Source: Elmis aenea
Taxonomy: Eukaryota; Arthropoda; Insecta; Coleoptera; Elmidae
DNA: 64,000 bases
Reading direction: 5' to 3'
Assembly: GCA_947652605.1 (NCBI GenBank)
Contig: OX393581.1
Coordinates: 27,894,788 to 27,958,787 of the forward strand
A program made the translations under genes and the position numbers. Below the pieces are notes generated by a model that made no database searches, was not told where the DNA came from, and saw only the letters and a list, made by a program, of their open reading frames with translations. Positions 31,108 to 41,374 of the stretch are shown piece after piece; position 1 is the stretch's first letter; each line of letters begins with the position of its first letter.

Positions 31108-33160
31108 ACTTATAAGTTACAATAATACCAAAAACATATAAGTACATTATTTTATATTAAAGATATTGTCACGTTAGCTTTAAGACTTATTCTTAAAGCC
31201 ATCGTGCTCTGGGAGTCGTAGCTTGGGATCGTAGAATTTACTAAAATAATAATCAAATTACTTGAGGAGCAGATTTATTAATCGAAACCATTATGACAAA
31301 TAAACCACTTAAAGAATCTTACATTACTTGAACTTTACTAGGCCAGGGTATCGCGACCATCTCGGTTGTGAAGCAAACGATAACTGACTTGTTAAAAAAT
31401 ACTCCTATTATTACACCAAATACCCTGGCTTAACAACTTGACATTTAAACACGAAATGCATGGTACATAATGAATTTAAAAGAATTCGCTTATTGTGCGT
31501 TTACAACATAGGATGTCTTACTGTTAAGTTTGCAGTCTGAAACATAATACTTTTGAACGGGGTTTATTAAACTGTATTACATCAATTTAAATAATATTAT
31601 TTAGATTAAATATTAGCGTAACAATATAAGAGATAAAATAAAACCAGTAGGTACTTAAACAACATAACACATAAAAATTAAACACATACACAACAATTAA
31701 GACTATAAATTATTTAACAAACAGCTTTAGAAGACTTAGGTAAAGTAAAAATAATAAAAAAGTTTTTGAAGAATCAATTACAATATTATAATCACAAAAA
31801 TGTCTTTATTAATATTGTATGTATATAAGCATTTGAAGACGTTGTTTTACCGACTAAATCAATACTGCTTTAAACGAACGTCGTTGCCAACTATGATCGT
31901 TGCTATGTGTGTGTAAATAGATTTAATAGTAAATAAATAAAATTGCTACTGTTAAAAATACAAGATTATCAAACTGACCCTAGCCTATCGAAAAGAGATA
32001 TTAAGAGGAAAGTAATTTTATTTAAACTTTTCGTATAAATAAATGTATAACTTAAATAATCCGCACATTTGTTTCTACATTTCCAGCATGTATTTATATT
32101 CGCTAATATCAGATGAATTAAAATTATTATCGGTTTGTTTAGGGGACTTAATTTAACGTTAAAACTCAATTCAAGTAATAAATAAAGAACGTATTACAAA
32201 AATGCTCGGCTTTTTTCCTTCTGATTGTGTCACGTACTTGATAAAACCACGATTTCGTTTTAATGTATGTCTCTAGGTTACGGTACATGCGGTCGCGGAT
32301 TTGAATTCGACCGAGGTTGGTGGAATTTGTTGGGCGAGAGAATCTCTAATCGGAATTTCTTGAGTAGTCGTACTTCAAAGGTTACACTTTTATGTAAATA
32401 AAAACCGGAAACGGTAAATTGGGACACTATAAGTGTGCTTTTATAGAATTGTATAACTTAACGACAACAAATGTATTTTCAATTGTTTCCGTAATTTAAG
32501 TGTTTTAAAGAGAGGATATGTTGTTTGCAATATAAAAATGCATAACCTACTTATCAGCGCGTGCAAGATTTATCTACACACTATAAATTTAAAAAAAGAT
32601 CGTAGAAATAATTAAGCTAATGTTTTGAGCGGTTCTTATTCGAGTCCAAAAATGGTGAATAGAGCAAAGTTTTGTTAGCTTTTGCTTTTAACCATATTAT
32701 AAAGCCCAAGATAAAAAACAAAAATTTTATTAACGACAAGAAAAAACAAAATGTGGAAGTCCCTAATACCGCGTCTACATTGTTGTGAACTAACATATTT
32801 TTGTTTAAGTGGTACAAAAAAATAAATAGCTTCATCCTGGGCTCTACAAGAACCATTAAATAAAATAATGCACATCGATGTAGCAACTTGATGACGTCAG
32901 AAAGTGACCTATTCGCTTCGTTCACTTGATTTAACTATGTATGGTCGATTTATGGCCATACACAGAATTTTGCAGCTCTCGATAATTTTATTTTAAGGCT
33001 TTTAACAAAACTAATTTAATATAAATAAAAATTTTCATTGAACTTGGATACAAGTCACTGGCATTTCATTTGATTGTCTGATCTGAAATACCATTGGAAT
33101 AACCAGCTTTGTTATAATACTATTTTATATCGCGATAACGATGTTCTCAATGCAATTTAC
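31108..33160. other. AT-rich spacer
   Basis: No gene, RNA or paired repeat is supported in these 2 kb. The 102-codon minus open frame at 32617-32925 has a hydrophobic, low-complexity translation and no family resemblance. A small palindrome GTATGGTC..GGCCATAC lies at about 32939-32961. Confidence 0.35.
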
Positions 33161-33164
33161 TATA

Positions 33165-33339
33165 CAGGGTGTCCCCGTTATCGTAAACAGCATAAAGATA
33201 CAGAGTTGGTTAAATTAGTCAATATGATCTATGATTTAAGAGCAATGATTTTATAAAAAATATCTTGAAATAATACTTTTGCGCTATTCATGGAAAAAAA
33301 AGTAGGTACCTACGTTTTTAATTTATCTTATAACTTGCT
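33165..33339. mobile_element. Solo TACAGGGTGT terminus
   Basis: CAGGGTGTCCCCGTTATCGT after TA is a typical left end of a TA-targeting element; no facing end was found before the LINE target duplication. Confidence 0.4.
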
Positions 33340-33368
33340 TATTTGAAATATATATATAACGGATTTCT

Positions 33369-33786
33369 TTACGGTCTGCGTCGCTTCTCCGTCCCAAGTC
33401 TCCATTCTCTTCTGTCATAGCACATGTCCTCCTCCAATTGTCTTGTTTTCATGGCCTCATCTATATCGTCCCGCCAGCTTCTTCTAGGGCGTCCTCTTTT
33501 TCTTCTTTCGGCCGGTATCCATTCCAGAATTCTCCTTGGCCATCTTGTATTTTTCATCCTTTTCGTATGTCCGAACCATTTTAGTTGCTTCTTTTCGACA
33601 ACCTCTATTATGTTGGTGTCCATGTTCATATTTTCTCTGATCGTGTCGTTCCTGACTCTTTCTATTCTTGATGTTCTACAACTTCTCCTAAGGTAATCCA
33701 TTTCCGTCGTCATGAGTTTGTTTCTATCCTTCTTTGTCATATCCCATGTTTCGGCTCCGTATGTGATTATACTTTGTACTATGCTT
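33369..33786 (-). pseudogene. LINE ORF C-terminal domain
   Basis: An open stretch continues SIVQSIITYGAETWDMTKKD through EMDYLRRSCRTSRIERVRND, then KKQLKWFGHTKRMKNTRWPR and RRKRGRPRRSWRDDIDEAMK, ending EKRRRP-stop. The WFGH--RM, GRPR-SW-DDI layout is the C-terminal region of many insect LINE polyproteins, after the reverse transcriptase domain. This portion is intact; the upstream reading is cut by the LTR insertion at 33792. An opposite-strand frame (33424-33696) is its shadow. Confidence 0.75.
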
Positions 33787-33792
33787 ATATAA

Positions 33793-33948
33793 TGTGACGA
33801 TCAAGGGTGTAAAATAATAATATTGGGACGATCAAGGTGGTAATGAAAATAATAACAGGATGTATTATGATGATAAAAATAAAAAGAATGTTGACATTTG
33901 TGCTGAATAAATGGTTATTTTATTTTGTTGAACCTAGCAGACGTAACA
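33793..33948 (+). repeat. 5' LTR
   Basis: It is identical by reading to 35111-35266, begins TGTGACGATCAAGGG and ends CAGACGTAACA. TG..CA termini are canonical. TTGACATTTGTGCTGAATAA near its 3' part could hold the polyadenylation region. Confidence 0.9.
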
Positions 33949-33950
33949 TT

Positions 33951-33968
33951 TGGGGGCTCGTCCGGGAT
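33951..33968 (+). other. Primer binding site, tRNA-Pro type
   Basis: TGGGGGCTCGTCCGGGAT lies 2 bp after the 5' LTR. It is complementary to the 3' end of tRNA-Pro and is the same 18-mer used by proline-primed retroelements. This fixes the transcription strand as plus. Confidence 0.85.
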
Positions 33969-34115
33969 TAAAAGGAAGAATCCTGAGGTAATTAGTGGAT
34001 TAAAAGGAAGAATCCTGAGGTATCAGTAATTAGTGGATTAAAAGGAAGAATCCTGAAGTATCAGTAATTAGTGGATTAAAAGGAAGAATCCTGAGGGAAG
34101 AATCAGTAATTAAGT
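33969..34115 (+). repeat. Leader minisatellite, four imperfect units
   Basis: Four units of the form GATTAAAAGGAAGAATCCTG followed by AGGTATCAGTAATTAGTG (about 38 bp, first and last shortened) fill the untranslated leader between the primer site and the gag start. Confidence 0.85.
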
Positions 34116-34120
34116 AATTA

Positions 34121-34516
34121 ATGGTGAAGACTAGGTCTGCAGAAATGGAGCAGCCAAATATAATAAATGTAATTATGCAGAAGATGGGAGAAATGGAAAA
34201 GAAGCTAGAAGAGCAACAAGTGCTAATGGAAAAGAAGAGACAAGAAGAACTGAAGGAAATATTAAATGTCAATAGTGAAGAAATGAAGAAAATTATGAAC
34301 AGAAATAATAAGGAGATTGAAGAAAGGATCAGTGCTATACAGGGAGATATAGGTAAAACTGTGGGAAGAATTGACAATTCGGAACAGCAAGTACTAGAGT
34401 TAAAAGCGAAAGATTCTATAAATGAAGTCCGTGAAAATATCAGTACTGAAAGTATCGAGAGAACAACCATAAATTTAGAAAGGTGCCATGGAGTGTGTAT
34501 AAACTACAGTTTATGA
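34121..34516 (+). pseudogene. gag N-terminal open frame (131 codons), truncated
   Basis: It starts MVKTRSAEMEQPNIINVIMQ and continues as a Glu/Lys-rich coiled coil (KKLEEQQVLMEKKRQEELKE, NRNNKEIEERISAIQGDI), a common N-terminal arrangement in gypsy-group Gag proteins. After about residue 118 the family reading moves to the overlapping frame (VPWSVYKLQF, a capsid-start motif), so the last residues (ERCHGVCINYSL) are out of frame. No nucleocapsid zinc knuckle remains. Possibly expressed from the LTR, but structurally incomplete. Confidence 0.65.
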
Positions 34517-35052
34517 GCATGTTAAAAGTTAATAAGATACGCCAAGAAGCATCGACAGTTGTAGAAGTTTTATTATCTACATGGATTTCAAGATATGGTT
34601 TACCTTTAGAAATACATAGTGATCAAGGTAGGAATTTTGAATCAAAGTTATTCCAGGGAATTTGTCAATGTTTAAAAATACATAAAACCAGAACAACCCC
34701 TCAACCTAAAGCAATAGTTGAATATGTTGACGAGTTCCGAGATAAGATGGAGTATGTTCATAATGTTGCAAGAGAAAATTTGTTAAAATCGTCAAATAGC
34801 ATGAAACTAAGGTACGATTTGAAGGCGAATGTCAAGAGATTTGAAGTTGGCGAACTGGTGTGGTTCTTCAATCCGTGGAGAAAGCGAGGGTATTCGGGGA
34901 AGCTACAGTGCGATTGGGAAGGTCCATGTGTGACTGTGGATCGGGTGAATGATATTGTATATAGGATCAGACAAGCGCCTAAGGTAAAAATGAAAATAGT
35001 GCATGTTAATCGGTTGGCGAAGTTTTATCGGATAGAGGACTGTGTAAGTTGA
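34483..35052 (+). pseudogene. gag-integrase deletion fusion (189 codons open)
   Basis: The frame opens in gag capsid sequence (VPWSVYKLQFMSMLKVN) and passes directly into the integrase core (RQEASTVVEVLLSTWISRYG, LPLEIHSDQGRNFESKLFQG), which holds the second catalytic Asp. After TTPQPK a second deletion removes the block that should contain the catalytic Glu. It continues with the integrase C-terminal region (KLRYDLKANVKRFEVGELVW, WRKRGYSGKLQCDWEGP, HVNRLAKFYR). Only one of the three DDE residues is left, so integrase activity is lost. The frame has stayed open across both junctions. Confidence 0.75.
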
Positions 35053-35110
35053 TATTTGTTTGTTTTGTTGAGAATATCTGAGGACAGATGTGATGAGGTC
35101 AGGATGGCAA

Positions 35111-35266
35111 TGTGACGATCAAGGGTGTAAAATAATAATATTGGGACGATCAAGGTGGTAATGAAAATAATAACAGGATGTATTATGATGATAAAAATAA
35201 AAAGAATGTTGACATTTGTGCTGAATAAATGGTTATTTTATTTTGTTGAACCTAGCAGACGTAACA
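35111..35266 (+). repeat. 3' LTR
   Basis: The same 156 bp as the 5' LTR with no difference seen. The preceding purine-rich GATGAGGTCAGGATGG may be the polypurine tract. Confidence 0.9.
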
Positions 35267-35269
35267 ATA

Positions 35270-35563
35270 TATTCGTTTTTTGTTTTCCTTTGCGATTGTT
35301 TTGTCCCACAAGATCGAGTTTAGCGTCCGTATTGTCTTTCTTCCTTTATTTATCCTTTCCTTTATTTCGTCGTTACTACTTCCCTGGTTGTTGAGGATTA
35401 TTCCTAGGTATTTACATGTAGTCACACCTTTTATCCTTCTCGTGTTATCTAATACCAGATCTTCATGGTATTCATTTCCCACTATCATATATTCGGATTT
35501 CTCCATATTGATTGTAAGTCCTGCTGCTTCGTATTCTTCTTGGAGCTTTCTGATCATATAGTT
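35270..35563 (-). pseudogene. LINE reverse transcriptase thumb-side fragment
   Basis: The reading IRKLQEEYEAAGLTINMEKS, EYMIVGNEYHEDLVLDNTRR, IKGVTTCKYLGIILNNQGSS and IKERINKGRKTIRTLNSILW is uninterrupted. The CKYLGI motif follows the catalytic aspartates in LINE reverse transcriptases. It ends at the LTR element insertion site (35267) and begins at the hAT target duplication. An apparent start Met further upstream lies within the hAT and is spurious. Confidence 0.8.
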
Positions 35564-35919
35564 CAGGGATGGCAAATAGGTGGCACGCGTGCCAAACTTG
35601 GCACGCGAGAGATTTTCGACAGCACCCTAAAGAATTCTATGAATAAATTTGTTTTTAAAATTTTAAACTTTTTCGAAATGTTTCATTTATTTTTAATTAG
35701 TATGCTAATTATCTACAACTACATGTTATTTAAATATAAAAAAATTAAAAATTCCAGAAAATAACAACTCTTCTTATATCGATACAATAATTTAATCATT
35801 ACTATACATATAAAATACCAACTGTAGCGATGCACGGAACTTTTGATTGCATATGTATTTAGTGACACATAAAATCATGACGTTGGCAATACTGAACGAA
35901 ATAATTGACGGTTGTTTCT

Positions 35920-35950
35920 GGTAGGTAGGTAGGTAGGTAGGTAGGTAGGT
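35920..35950. repeat. (GTAG)n microsatellite
   Basis: About seven uninterrupted GTAG units immediately before the TTAGG tract. Confidence 0.9.
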
Positions 35951-35952
35951 TA

Positions 35953-35980
35953 AGTTAGGTTAGGTTAGGTTAGGTTAGGT
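35953..35980. repeat. Interstitial TTAGG telomere-type tract
   Basis: Five consecutive units of the canonical arthropod telomere repeat (AGTTAGGTTAGGTTAGG and onward), internal to a hAT MITE and adjacent to (GTAG)n. Probably simple-repeat expansion rather than a telomere scar. Confidence 0.8.
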
Positions 35981-36063
35981 ACTGACACGGGGGAAAATTT
36001 GAATTAAATTTTATCTTATTTTGGCACACTGATCAAATCCTATTTGCCATCCCTGATATAGTT

Positions 36064-36404
36064 CAAATCATCTTGGTCCTCCGCTATCTATCTGATCATC
36101 TGCGAAGTATAGGCTAAACAGTTTTTCGTCCCCAATCTGCAGCCCCATTTCTCTAATTTTACTCGTCCACTTTGTCTAAATATATTTTAAAAAGTGTAGG
36201 GGAAAGACTACACCCTTGTCTTAAACCCTTTGTTGTAATAAACGGTTGTGTGTATGACTTCCCATTCTTTATTCTTGTGGTATTTTCGTCATACAGATTT
36301 GTAACTGCTTTTATCAGGACCGCGGGTACGTCTATTTCTTTAAGAGCATTCCACATCTGCGAGATTGGTACGCTATCATACGCTTTCTCTAGATCTATCA
36401 GCGC
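36064..36404 (-). pseudogene. LINE reverse transcriptase palm fragment
   Basis: The reading begins ALIDLEKAYDSVPISQMWNA (first catalytic Asp region), runs through NLYDENTTRIKNGKSYTQPF and GLRQGCSLSPTLFKIYLDK. After a frameshift near 36160 comes KIREMGLQIGDEKLFSLYFA, giving YFADDQ at 36092-36109, the reverse transcriptase catalytic motif. A second small shift follows before IAEDQDDLNY, which continues across the hAT into 35563. At least two frameshifts disable it. Confidence 0.8.
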
Positions 36405-36414
36405 TATTTGAAAT

Positions 36415-37965
36415 CATACTCAAAATATTTTTCAACATTATCAGGACACATTTCTGCGTGGTTTTAAAAATTGTTAATCAATTTTATCTATTTTAATTTA
36501 TTTTTCTTATTTTAACATTACCTTTCTTATTTTAAATACGGGTTGTAGTTGGCTGTGATACAATAAAAAAAAAAACTCGTTTCATTAATGTATGTATTTT
36601 AGGTTTATCTTAAAAAATTAGTAAGTTATTACTGTATAATTGCGTTTATTAAGTTTAATTAAAGTGGCTATTAAAAAGCAAAAGAAAACGTCACACATAT
36701 AGACTGACTGTACTTAATTAAACACACACAAAATTAAATAATTTAAGATGTTTTTCACGTTTTATAATAATTTATGATCTTTTACTAGCTATTACTATCT
36801 CTCTCCCTCCCTCCTTGCGCCATTACTTACTCCCTGCCTCCCTGCCGCCCTCGCTCCCTCCCTATACTCTCTCCCTCCCACTCAAAGCGCAGATCTCAAA
36901 TTTGTATTGCCCATGGAAAGTGGGCTACACTTTGAAGGCATGTTATAATTTAGATTCAATAGTAATAGTAAGTGAAAAATAATACTATGAAATGTTAAAA
37001 TTTCTAAAATTATTTAATTTTTTTTGTTAGTGTGACTATGAATCATTGCATATTATAATAAATATTTGGTTTTGATTGCGTTTGTAATTTAATAGTTGTC
37101 TTGATAGCAGGAAACTCATATTCCTATTACTTATTATACGTATATTAGCGGTATAAAGAAACATCTTTTTCTTCTTAATCGGTTTCTCTTGTACCTTTCG
37201 GTGTCGAGGTATGAAAGAACTTTTAATAGCATTTATAATAAATTTAATTAAGTGCCACAACATCTATTTACGTAAACCATGTGAATTAAGATCAAAGTAT
37301 ATAAAACACTCTTATTTTTTATGTTTAATAAGCGCGCACTGTAGATGAAATCTTTATTTTTTTAAGTTGGCCCAAAACATACAACGTCGATAGCGCCCCG
37401 GGTAATTTACAATCTTTTGTGAGCAGTTATTTACTCTTCCGTCAGCACAGTGATGAAATAAGTATGAAAAAGAAGAACGTAAAAAAGTTTTCCAGTTTAT
37501 TTTAATATCTAACGCATTCAGAAAAAAGTTATACTGAAAACAGAAAATGAAAAAACCTTTTTTGTTAATTTAAGGTAGTACATAGCTGTTTATTATCAAA
37601 TACGTTGCTTGCGTGAAATATTATAATAATAATTTTAGCGTATATTAAAATGTATTTTATTTTTTTAGCTAAATTTTGTCCATCGGAAGACGGGAAATCT
37701 TTTTAGGTTTTGTATACATAGATACAATTTACTTCTAATGATTAGTTACACAAATGAGTTATTAGCGTACTTACATATTGTAAAAATAGTACTTCTTCGC
37801 CGAGTCAAAAGCATTTTTAATATTTTAAGTATTTAACAACTTGATCCTTCCTATTATACTGATTGCTTTTTAAAATTGCCCTCACCAACAAATTAGTTTA
37901 GATCAGCAAGCGTTTGAGAATAAAAATATAAAGTAAATATACATGCCAATATAACATAACATATA
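36415..37965. other. AT-rich spacer with a pyrimidine-rich tract
   Basis: No gene. It contains the CT-rich tract at 36791-36892 and a 40-bp word at about 37170-37212 (CTTGTACCTTTCGGTGTCG) echoed near 49040-49080 (TTTATACCTTTCGGAGTCG). Confidence 0.4.
36791..36892. repeat. Polypyrimidine (CTCCCTCC) tract
   Basis: About 100 bp of imperfect CTCCCTCC/CTCTCTCC repeats with almost no G on the plus strand; a possible triplex-forming simple repeat. Confidence 0.85.
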
Positions 37966-38414
37966 GGGTTTGTTCCGGCAATGTATTTTGTACTAATACA
38001 AATGTTAATACATACATCCACTGGCTTATGCGCATGCGTCAACTAGGACTTATAATGGTATGTCGGTGCTGCAACGGTTTAACGACATTTAAATAACATC
38101 GGTTCATAGAAACTTAAGCATTGCAAGTGTAAACATATTAAGAAAATTGTTTTAAGACAACGATGCGTAGGAATAAAACGGGCGATGCGTAGCTATCAAA
38201 GACCACGTTACTTTTAAGCAGCGCGTGCGTGTAAAAATCCAGCGATAGTTCTTTTCTGCTGTTTACTGTTTTAATTTTCCACAAACTGATCCGATAATTG
38301 CTGAAACAGCGGACTAAACGTTTGATGAATTATCAGACAGTGTTGGAACACGATATCGATCTGCGCATACCGCTGATAGTTCATCCAATTGTGCATAGGT
38401 TTGCTGGACCAACC
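37966..38414. mobile_element. TIR element, GGGTTTGTTCC family, copy 1
   Basis: The left end GGGTTTGTTCCGGCAATG and, in reverse from the right, GGTTGGTCCAGCAAACC are imperfect inverted repeats, both beside TA. Interior words TTTTGTACTAATAC, GCGCATGCGTCAAC and GTTTGCTG..AACAGC are shared with an inverted copy at 50118-50553. No open frame. Confidence 0.6.
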
Positions 38415-39930
38415 TATAATATCGTAACTATTACTTGACAGGAATATTTACTGTAGTAATATATCTTAAGCTTAAGTAAAATAAAATTCAAGATTGTACG
38501 TGCAAAATTATTCTAAAATTGCTTGTCACACGCGAGTTCGAATACATTTTGGTATTACATGGTGGATTCTTAACTTTTTACTGTCAGTTCAAGTTGTTAT
38601 ATGATGTAACGTCTGTTACACACAACTTATTCAGGCATATTCAAGCACTACCCGCCTAATGGTATATTAGTCTAATTCGGGTGTATCCCGGCGTCTCTCG
38701 GCGGTCCGCGCTATCCACCTAATAGTTTTAATAATAAATTAATTACCCAGTAGATAATAAATTAATTGAATTAAATGTATTCCGCATACCACACACATAT
38801 AAAATTATATTCAGATCCATTCAGCGGTCTTCTTTACATTTTAAAGAACTTAAAGAGAGACGGACAAATAAAATGGCATAGTACACCTTATTTTATTTGT
38901 TTGTACGGATTTTTTTTTTATTCAAAACTTTAATACTCTATTTACATTGATACGGGCATAACAGCTCGTTGATATAAAAGTATTCATTGTTAAGTTTTTT
39001 AATTTAATTTTTTGCAATTCATTGAATTTTTGGCGAGACAATTTTTAAAGTGTTTGTCCAATTTTTGTCGATATTTAAATGCCTGTAATTTACTTCCACC
39101 TACAAAAAAATATGCCTGAAAAATTTTAAGTTATTTGGCCAATGTTTAGAAGTCGCGAAATTAAAATTTGTTAGCTGGCAGTTCAATAAAGGACCCAAAA
39201 AAGTTGATTGCTACAACTAGTTTACTGTTTTCCTTTTTTATTTTAATAAGCTTACAACACATAACATTTAACCACTAAAATTTTTTGTTAGTTTGCAATT
39301 TTAATCCTTCTTTCTGTAAGGCACTCAAAGTTGTCGTTTTAATCAACTTTGAGTGCCTCTCAATAGGGTTAAAATTGTAAATCAAACAAATTTTGCACTG
39401 GAAATATGTTATACGTTTTCGAGATATCAGAATGACTAAAGAAAAACAGTAAACAAAAATCTGAAGTCTACCTTTACGTGTTCTTTATTTAATTTCAGAT
39501 TAAACGCATATTACGTAACAATGCTAAATTTTAAACCATTTTAGCGACTTTTAAACGTTGTTCAAATGACCTGAAATTTTACACGCACGGTTTTTTACAT
39601 AAGCTAAACAAAATTGGAGGGTGATAAGGGCAACCTGTATAGAGATATTAAAATAAATAAAAGAAATGATACAAAATACTAATTATTTTTATAAGATATG
39701 TTAATACAGTTTTAAATACAAATTTTTTTGATGTGAGCCTGTTTTGTGTAAAAACATTTTCATCTTTTTAAAACAAAGTAATTTTTTATATTGGTTAAAT
39801 TTCTCATTATCTATTTATTGAATAAAATTGAACAGATATTTTGCGTTCACGTACGAATAAAGTAAAATTGCCTAGTAAAAGTTTTAGCAAAATACTAGTT
39901 GCTGTAGTTTTTAATATATTTTATTTTAAT
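38415..39930. other. AT-rich spacer with one hairpin
   Basis: No gene. It contains the hairpin at 39320-39357, a GC-rich patch around 38645-38720 (TCCCGGCGTCTCTCGGCGG), and a solo end GGGCAACCTGTA at about 39637. Confidence 0.4.
39320..39357. repeat. Perfect 14-bp stem hairpin
   Basis: GGCACTCAAAGTTG and CAACTTTGAGTGCC are separated by 10 bp. Weaker complementarity extends outward (GTTTGCAATTTTAA / TTAAAATTGTAAAT), suggesting a decayed inverted-repeat element. Confidence 0.75.
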
Positions 39931-40275
39931 GTGTGAACTACCCAAATTGAAAGTCGCGACTTCAAAATAAAAATGGCCGCTCTTGTAATTGCAGCATCGA
40001 GTGTTGTAGAGCAACTAATTATTTTGAAGTTGCTATTTGTTGATAATGCTCTAAAATCGTTGGAACATCTATTGGGGACAAAATAAATTGGAAATCGATG
40101 ACAAACAAATTAATGTATATTATTTGTCTGTTATGTCAAAATATAAAAATATGGTAGGCTTACGTCAAATGCCGAACTGTCAATATCGCTGTCGCGACTT
40201 TTAAGGTCGCGACATTAGGCGTTCACACGGTGACTTTAAAAGTCGCGACTTTTGATGTCACCGTGTGAACTACCC
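39931..40275 (+). mobile_element. PIF/Harbinger-like MITE, copy 2 (left tip lost)
   Basis: It matches copy 3 along its length (GTCGCGACTT, AAAATGGCCGCT, GAAATCGATGACAAAC) and ends GTCACCGTGTGAACTACCC. The left tip begins at GTGTGAACTACCC, missing the outermost repeat, so no target duplication can be read. Confidence 0.75.
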
Positions 40276-41369
40276 TTTATGCATCTGCAAAATTAAAAAA
40301 CAACACTTTATTGAAACTTTTCATTTTATAAAGTTTTGTTTTACAAGGTCGCTCCATTTGCCCGGTTGGAGCTTTTATTAAGGACCAAAAACAGATCCCT
40401 TACACCTTTTGTTCACGTGTCTTAATAACCTTTGCTACTGTTCTCTTTTAGGTGGAAATCTTTCTAATAACCAATCATAACAGTACCCTCATTGTAGAGC
40501 AGAAATATTAATCGTATTATAAAAATAACTTAAGTATTTATTTATTAAATACATATAATTCAAACTACACTAAATATAACCATTTATGTTATTTGTTTCT
40601 TTTATTGAAAGTTTTAGCTAAGGGTATCTTTATGTTGTGCTCCACCGTTTTTGTTGTTTCAGTACATTTAACGAAGTCTTTCCTGGAAGGCGTTGCTGAA
40701 CATCAAGCGGTTTTACTTTTATTTAGTTGGGCTATTTCAGTCTGTCTTTATGGGATATGTTTTTTGTTTTCGCGCGGACAGTTGTTATAAGCTACGCGCG
40801 TGGAATAGAAGTGTTATATAAGTACGCATCAGTTTGTTTTTATCTTGAACTTCTTGTCAACATTAACGTCTCGAATAGCTGTACTGGCTCGACTTTTCAT
40901 TTTGCCGTTGAGTTTATGTTTCGCAGAGGAGCAAACTCGATTAGGCTTTGTTATTTTTGAATATCTTATTAAATAATAAATAATCTTAATTTTTGCACAA
41001 GTCCTAAGAAAATTATAAACATTTGGAACTCACTTATAGAAAACGCTTATTTCAACAGAAAATAATATATTATATTTTAGCTGTTTTTTTGTAAACAATG
41101 AAACTTTTTCTTAAATTTTCTAATTCATTAATTACTTAGTTCTACTGTCTACTACACAAAAAACATTTTGCTTGCTTTTCGTAATTATTTACGAAGTGGT
41201 GGCAGACTGTTTGCGTTTACACCCGAATTGTAAATCGTACACTTTTAAAAAACTAAAAAAAAAAAAATTGTAAAATCATGTTCTACCAAAGAATTTATAA
41301 AGAAAGTACCAGCCTTCTTTGTTTCGTAGAAATTGCAATGGTCACAACAAATTTAAATCGTTTACCAAA
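40276..41369. other. AT-rich spacer with a GC-richer patch
   Basis: The patch at 40600-40960 contains two overlapping plus open frames of 65 and 77 codons with hydrophobic translations (FVVSVHLTKSFLEGVAEHQA). No donor, family motif or conserved partner supports a gene. Confidence 0.3.
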
Positions 41370-41374
41370 TTTTG

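Larger units (their letters stand above)
33793..35266 (+). mobile_element. Compact non-autonomous Ty3/gypsy-type LTR element
   Basis: Two identical 156-bp LTRs (TGTGACGATC..GTAACA) enclose a 1.16-kb interior holding a tRNA-Pro-type primer site, a repeated leader, a gag 5' part and the integrase 3' part. ATATA flanks the element (33787-33791, 35267-35271) if the LTR is taken to start with the A before TGTG. Protease, reverse transcriptase and RNase H are absent, so it would need enzymes in trans. It sits inside the LINE coding region. Identical LTRs imply recent insertion or conversion. Confidence 0.9.
35564..36055. mobile_element. hAT MITE in the LINE, ATATAGTT target duplication
   Basis: The ends CAGGGATGGCAAATAGG and CCTATTTGCCATCCCTG are perfect inverted 17-mers. 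ATATAGTT flanks both sides (35556-35563, 36056-36063). The interior contains a GTAG microsatellite and a TTAGG tract and no gene. Confidence 0.92.
33350..36404 (-). mobile_element. 5'-truncated LINE with TATTTGAAAT target duplication, doubly interrupted
   Basis: The 10-mer TATTTGAAAT occurs at 33340-33349 and 36405-36414, directly bracketing the LINE. On the minus strand it begins within the reverse transcriptase domain (5' truncation, usual for target-primed insertion) and ends in an AT-dinucleotide tail. About 1.08 kb of LINE remains after removing the LTR element (33793-35266) and a hAT MITE (35564-36055). Style resembles RTE-like or related endonuclease-reverse transcriptase LINEs. Confidence 0.85.

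Noticed and set aside
32270..32400. Possible tRNA-derived SINE (GGATTTGAATTCGACC near 32297)
   Set aside because: The B-box-like word is imperfect, no A-box at proper spacing and no repeat copy in the window.
32617..32925. 102-codon minus frame, hydrophobic
   Set aside because: No family motif, Phe/Leu/Lys-rich translation typical of chance frames in AT-rich DNA, and an overlapping second frame of similar quality.
33424..34470. Plus frame at 33424-33696 and minus frame at 34030-34470
   Set aside because: Both are antisense shadows of better supported coding remnants (LINE C-terminal domain and gag coiled coil).
35953..35980. TTAGG tract as evidence of a chromosome end or fusion
   Set aside because: It is only five units long and lies inside a MITE bounded by a target duplication, so it arrived with or expanded in the element.
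40593..40960. Two overlapping plus frames in a GC-richer patch
   Set aside because: An acceptor-like site exists but there is no usable donor, motif or conserved counterpart.
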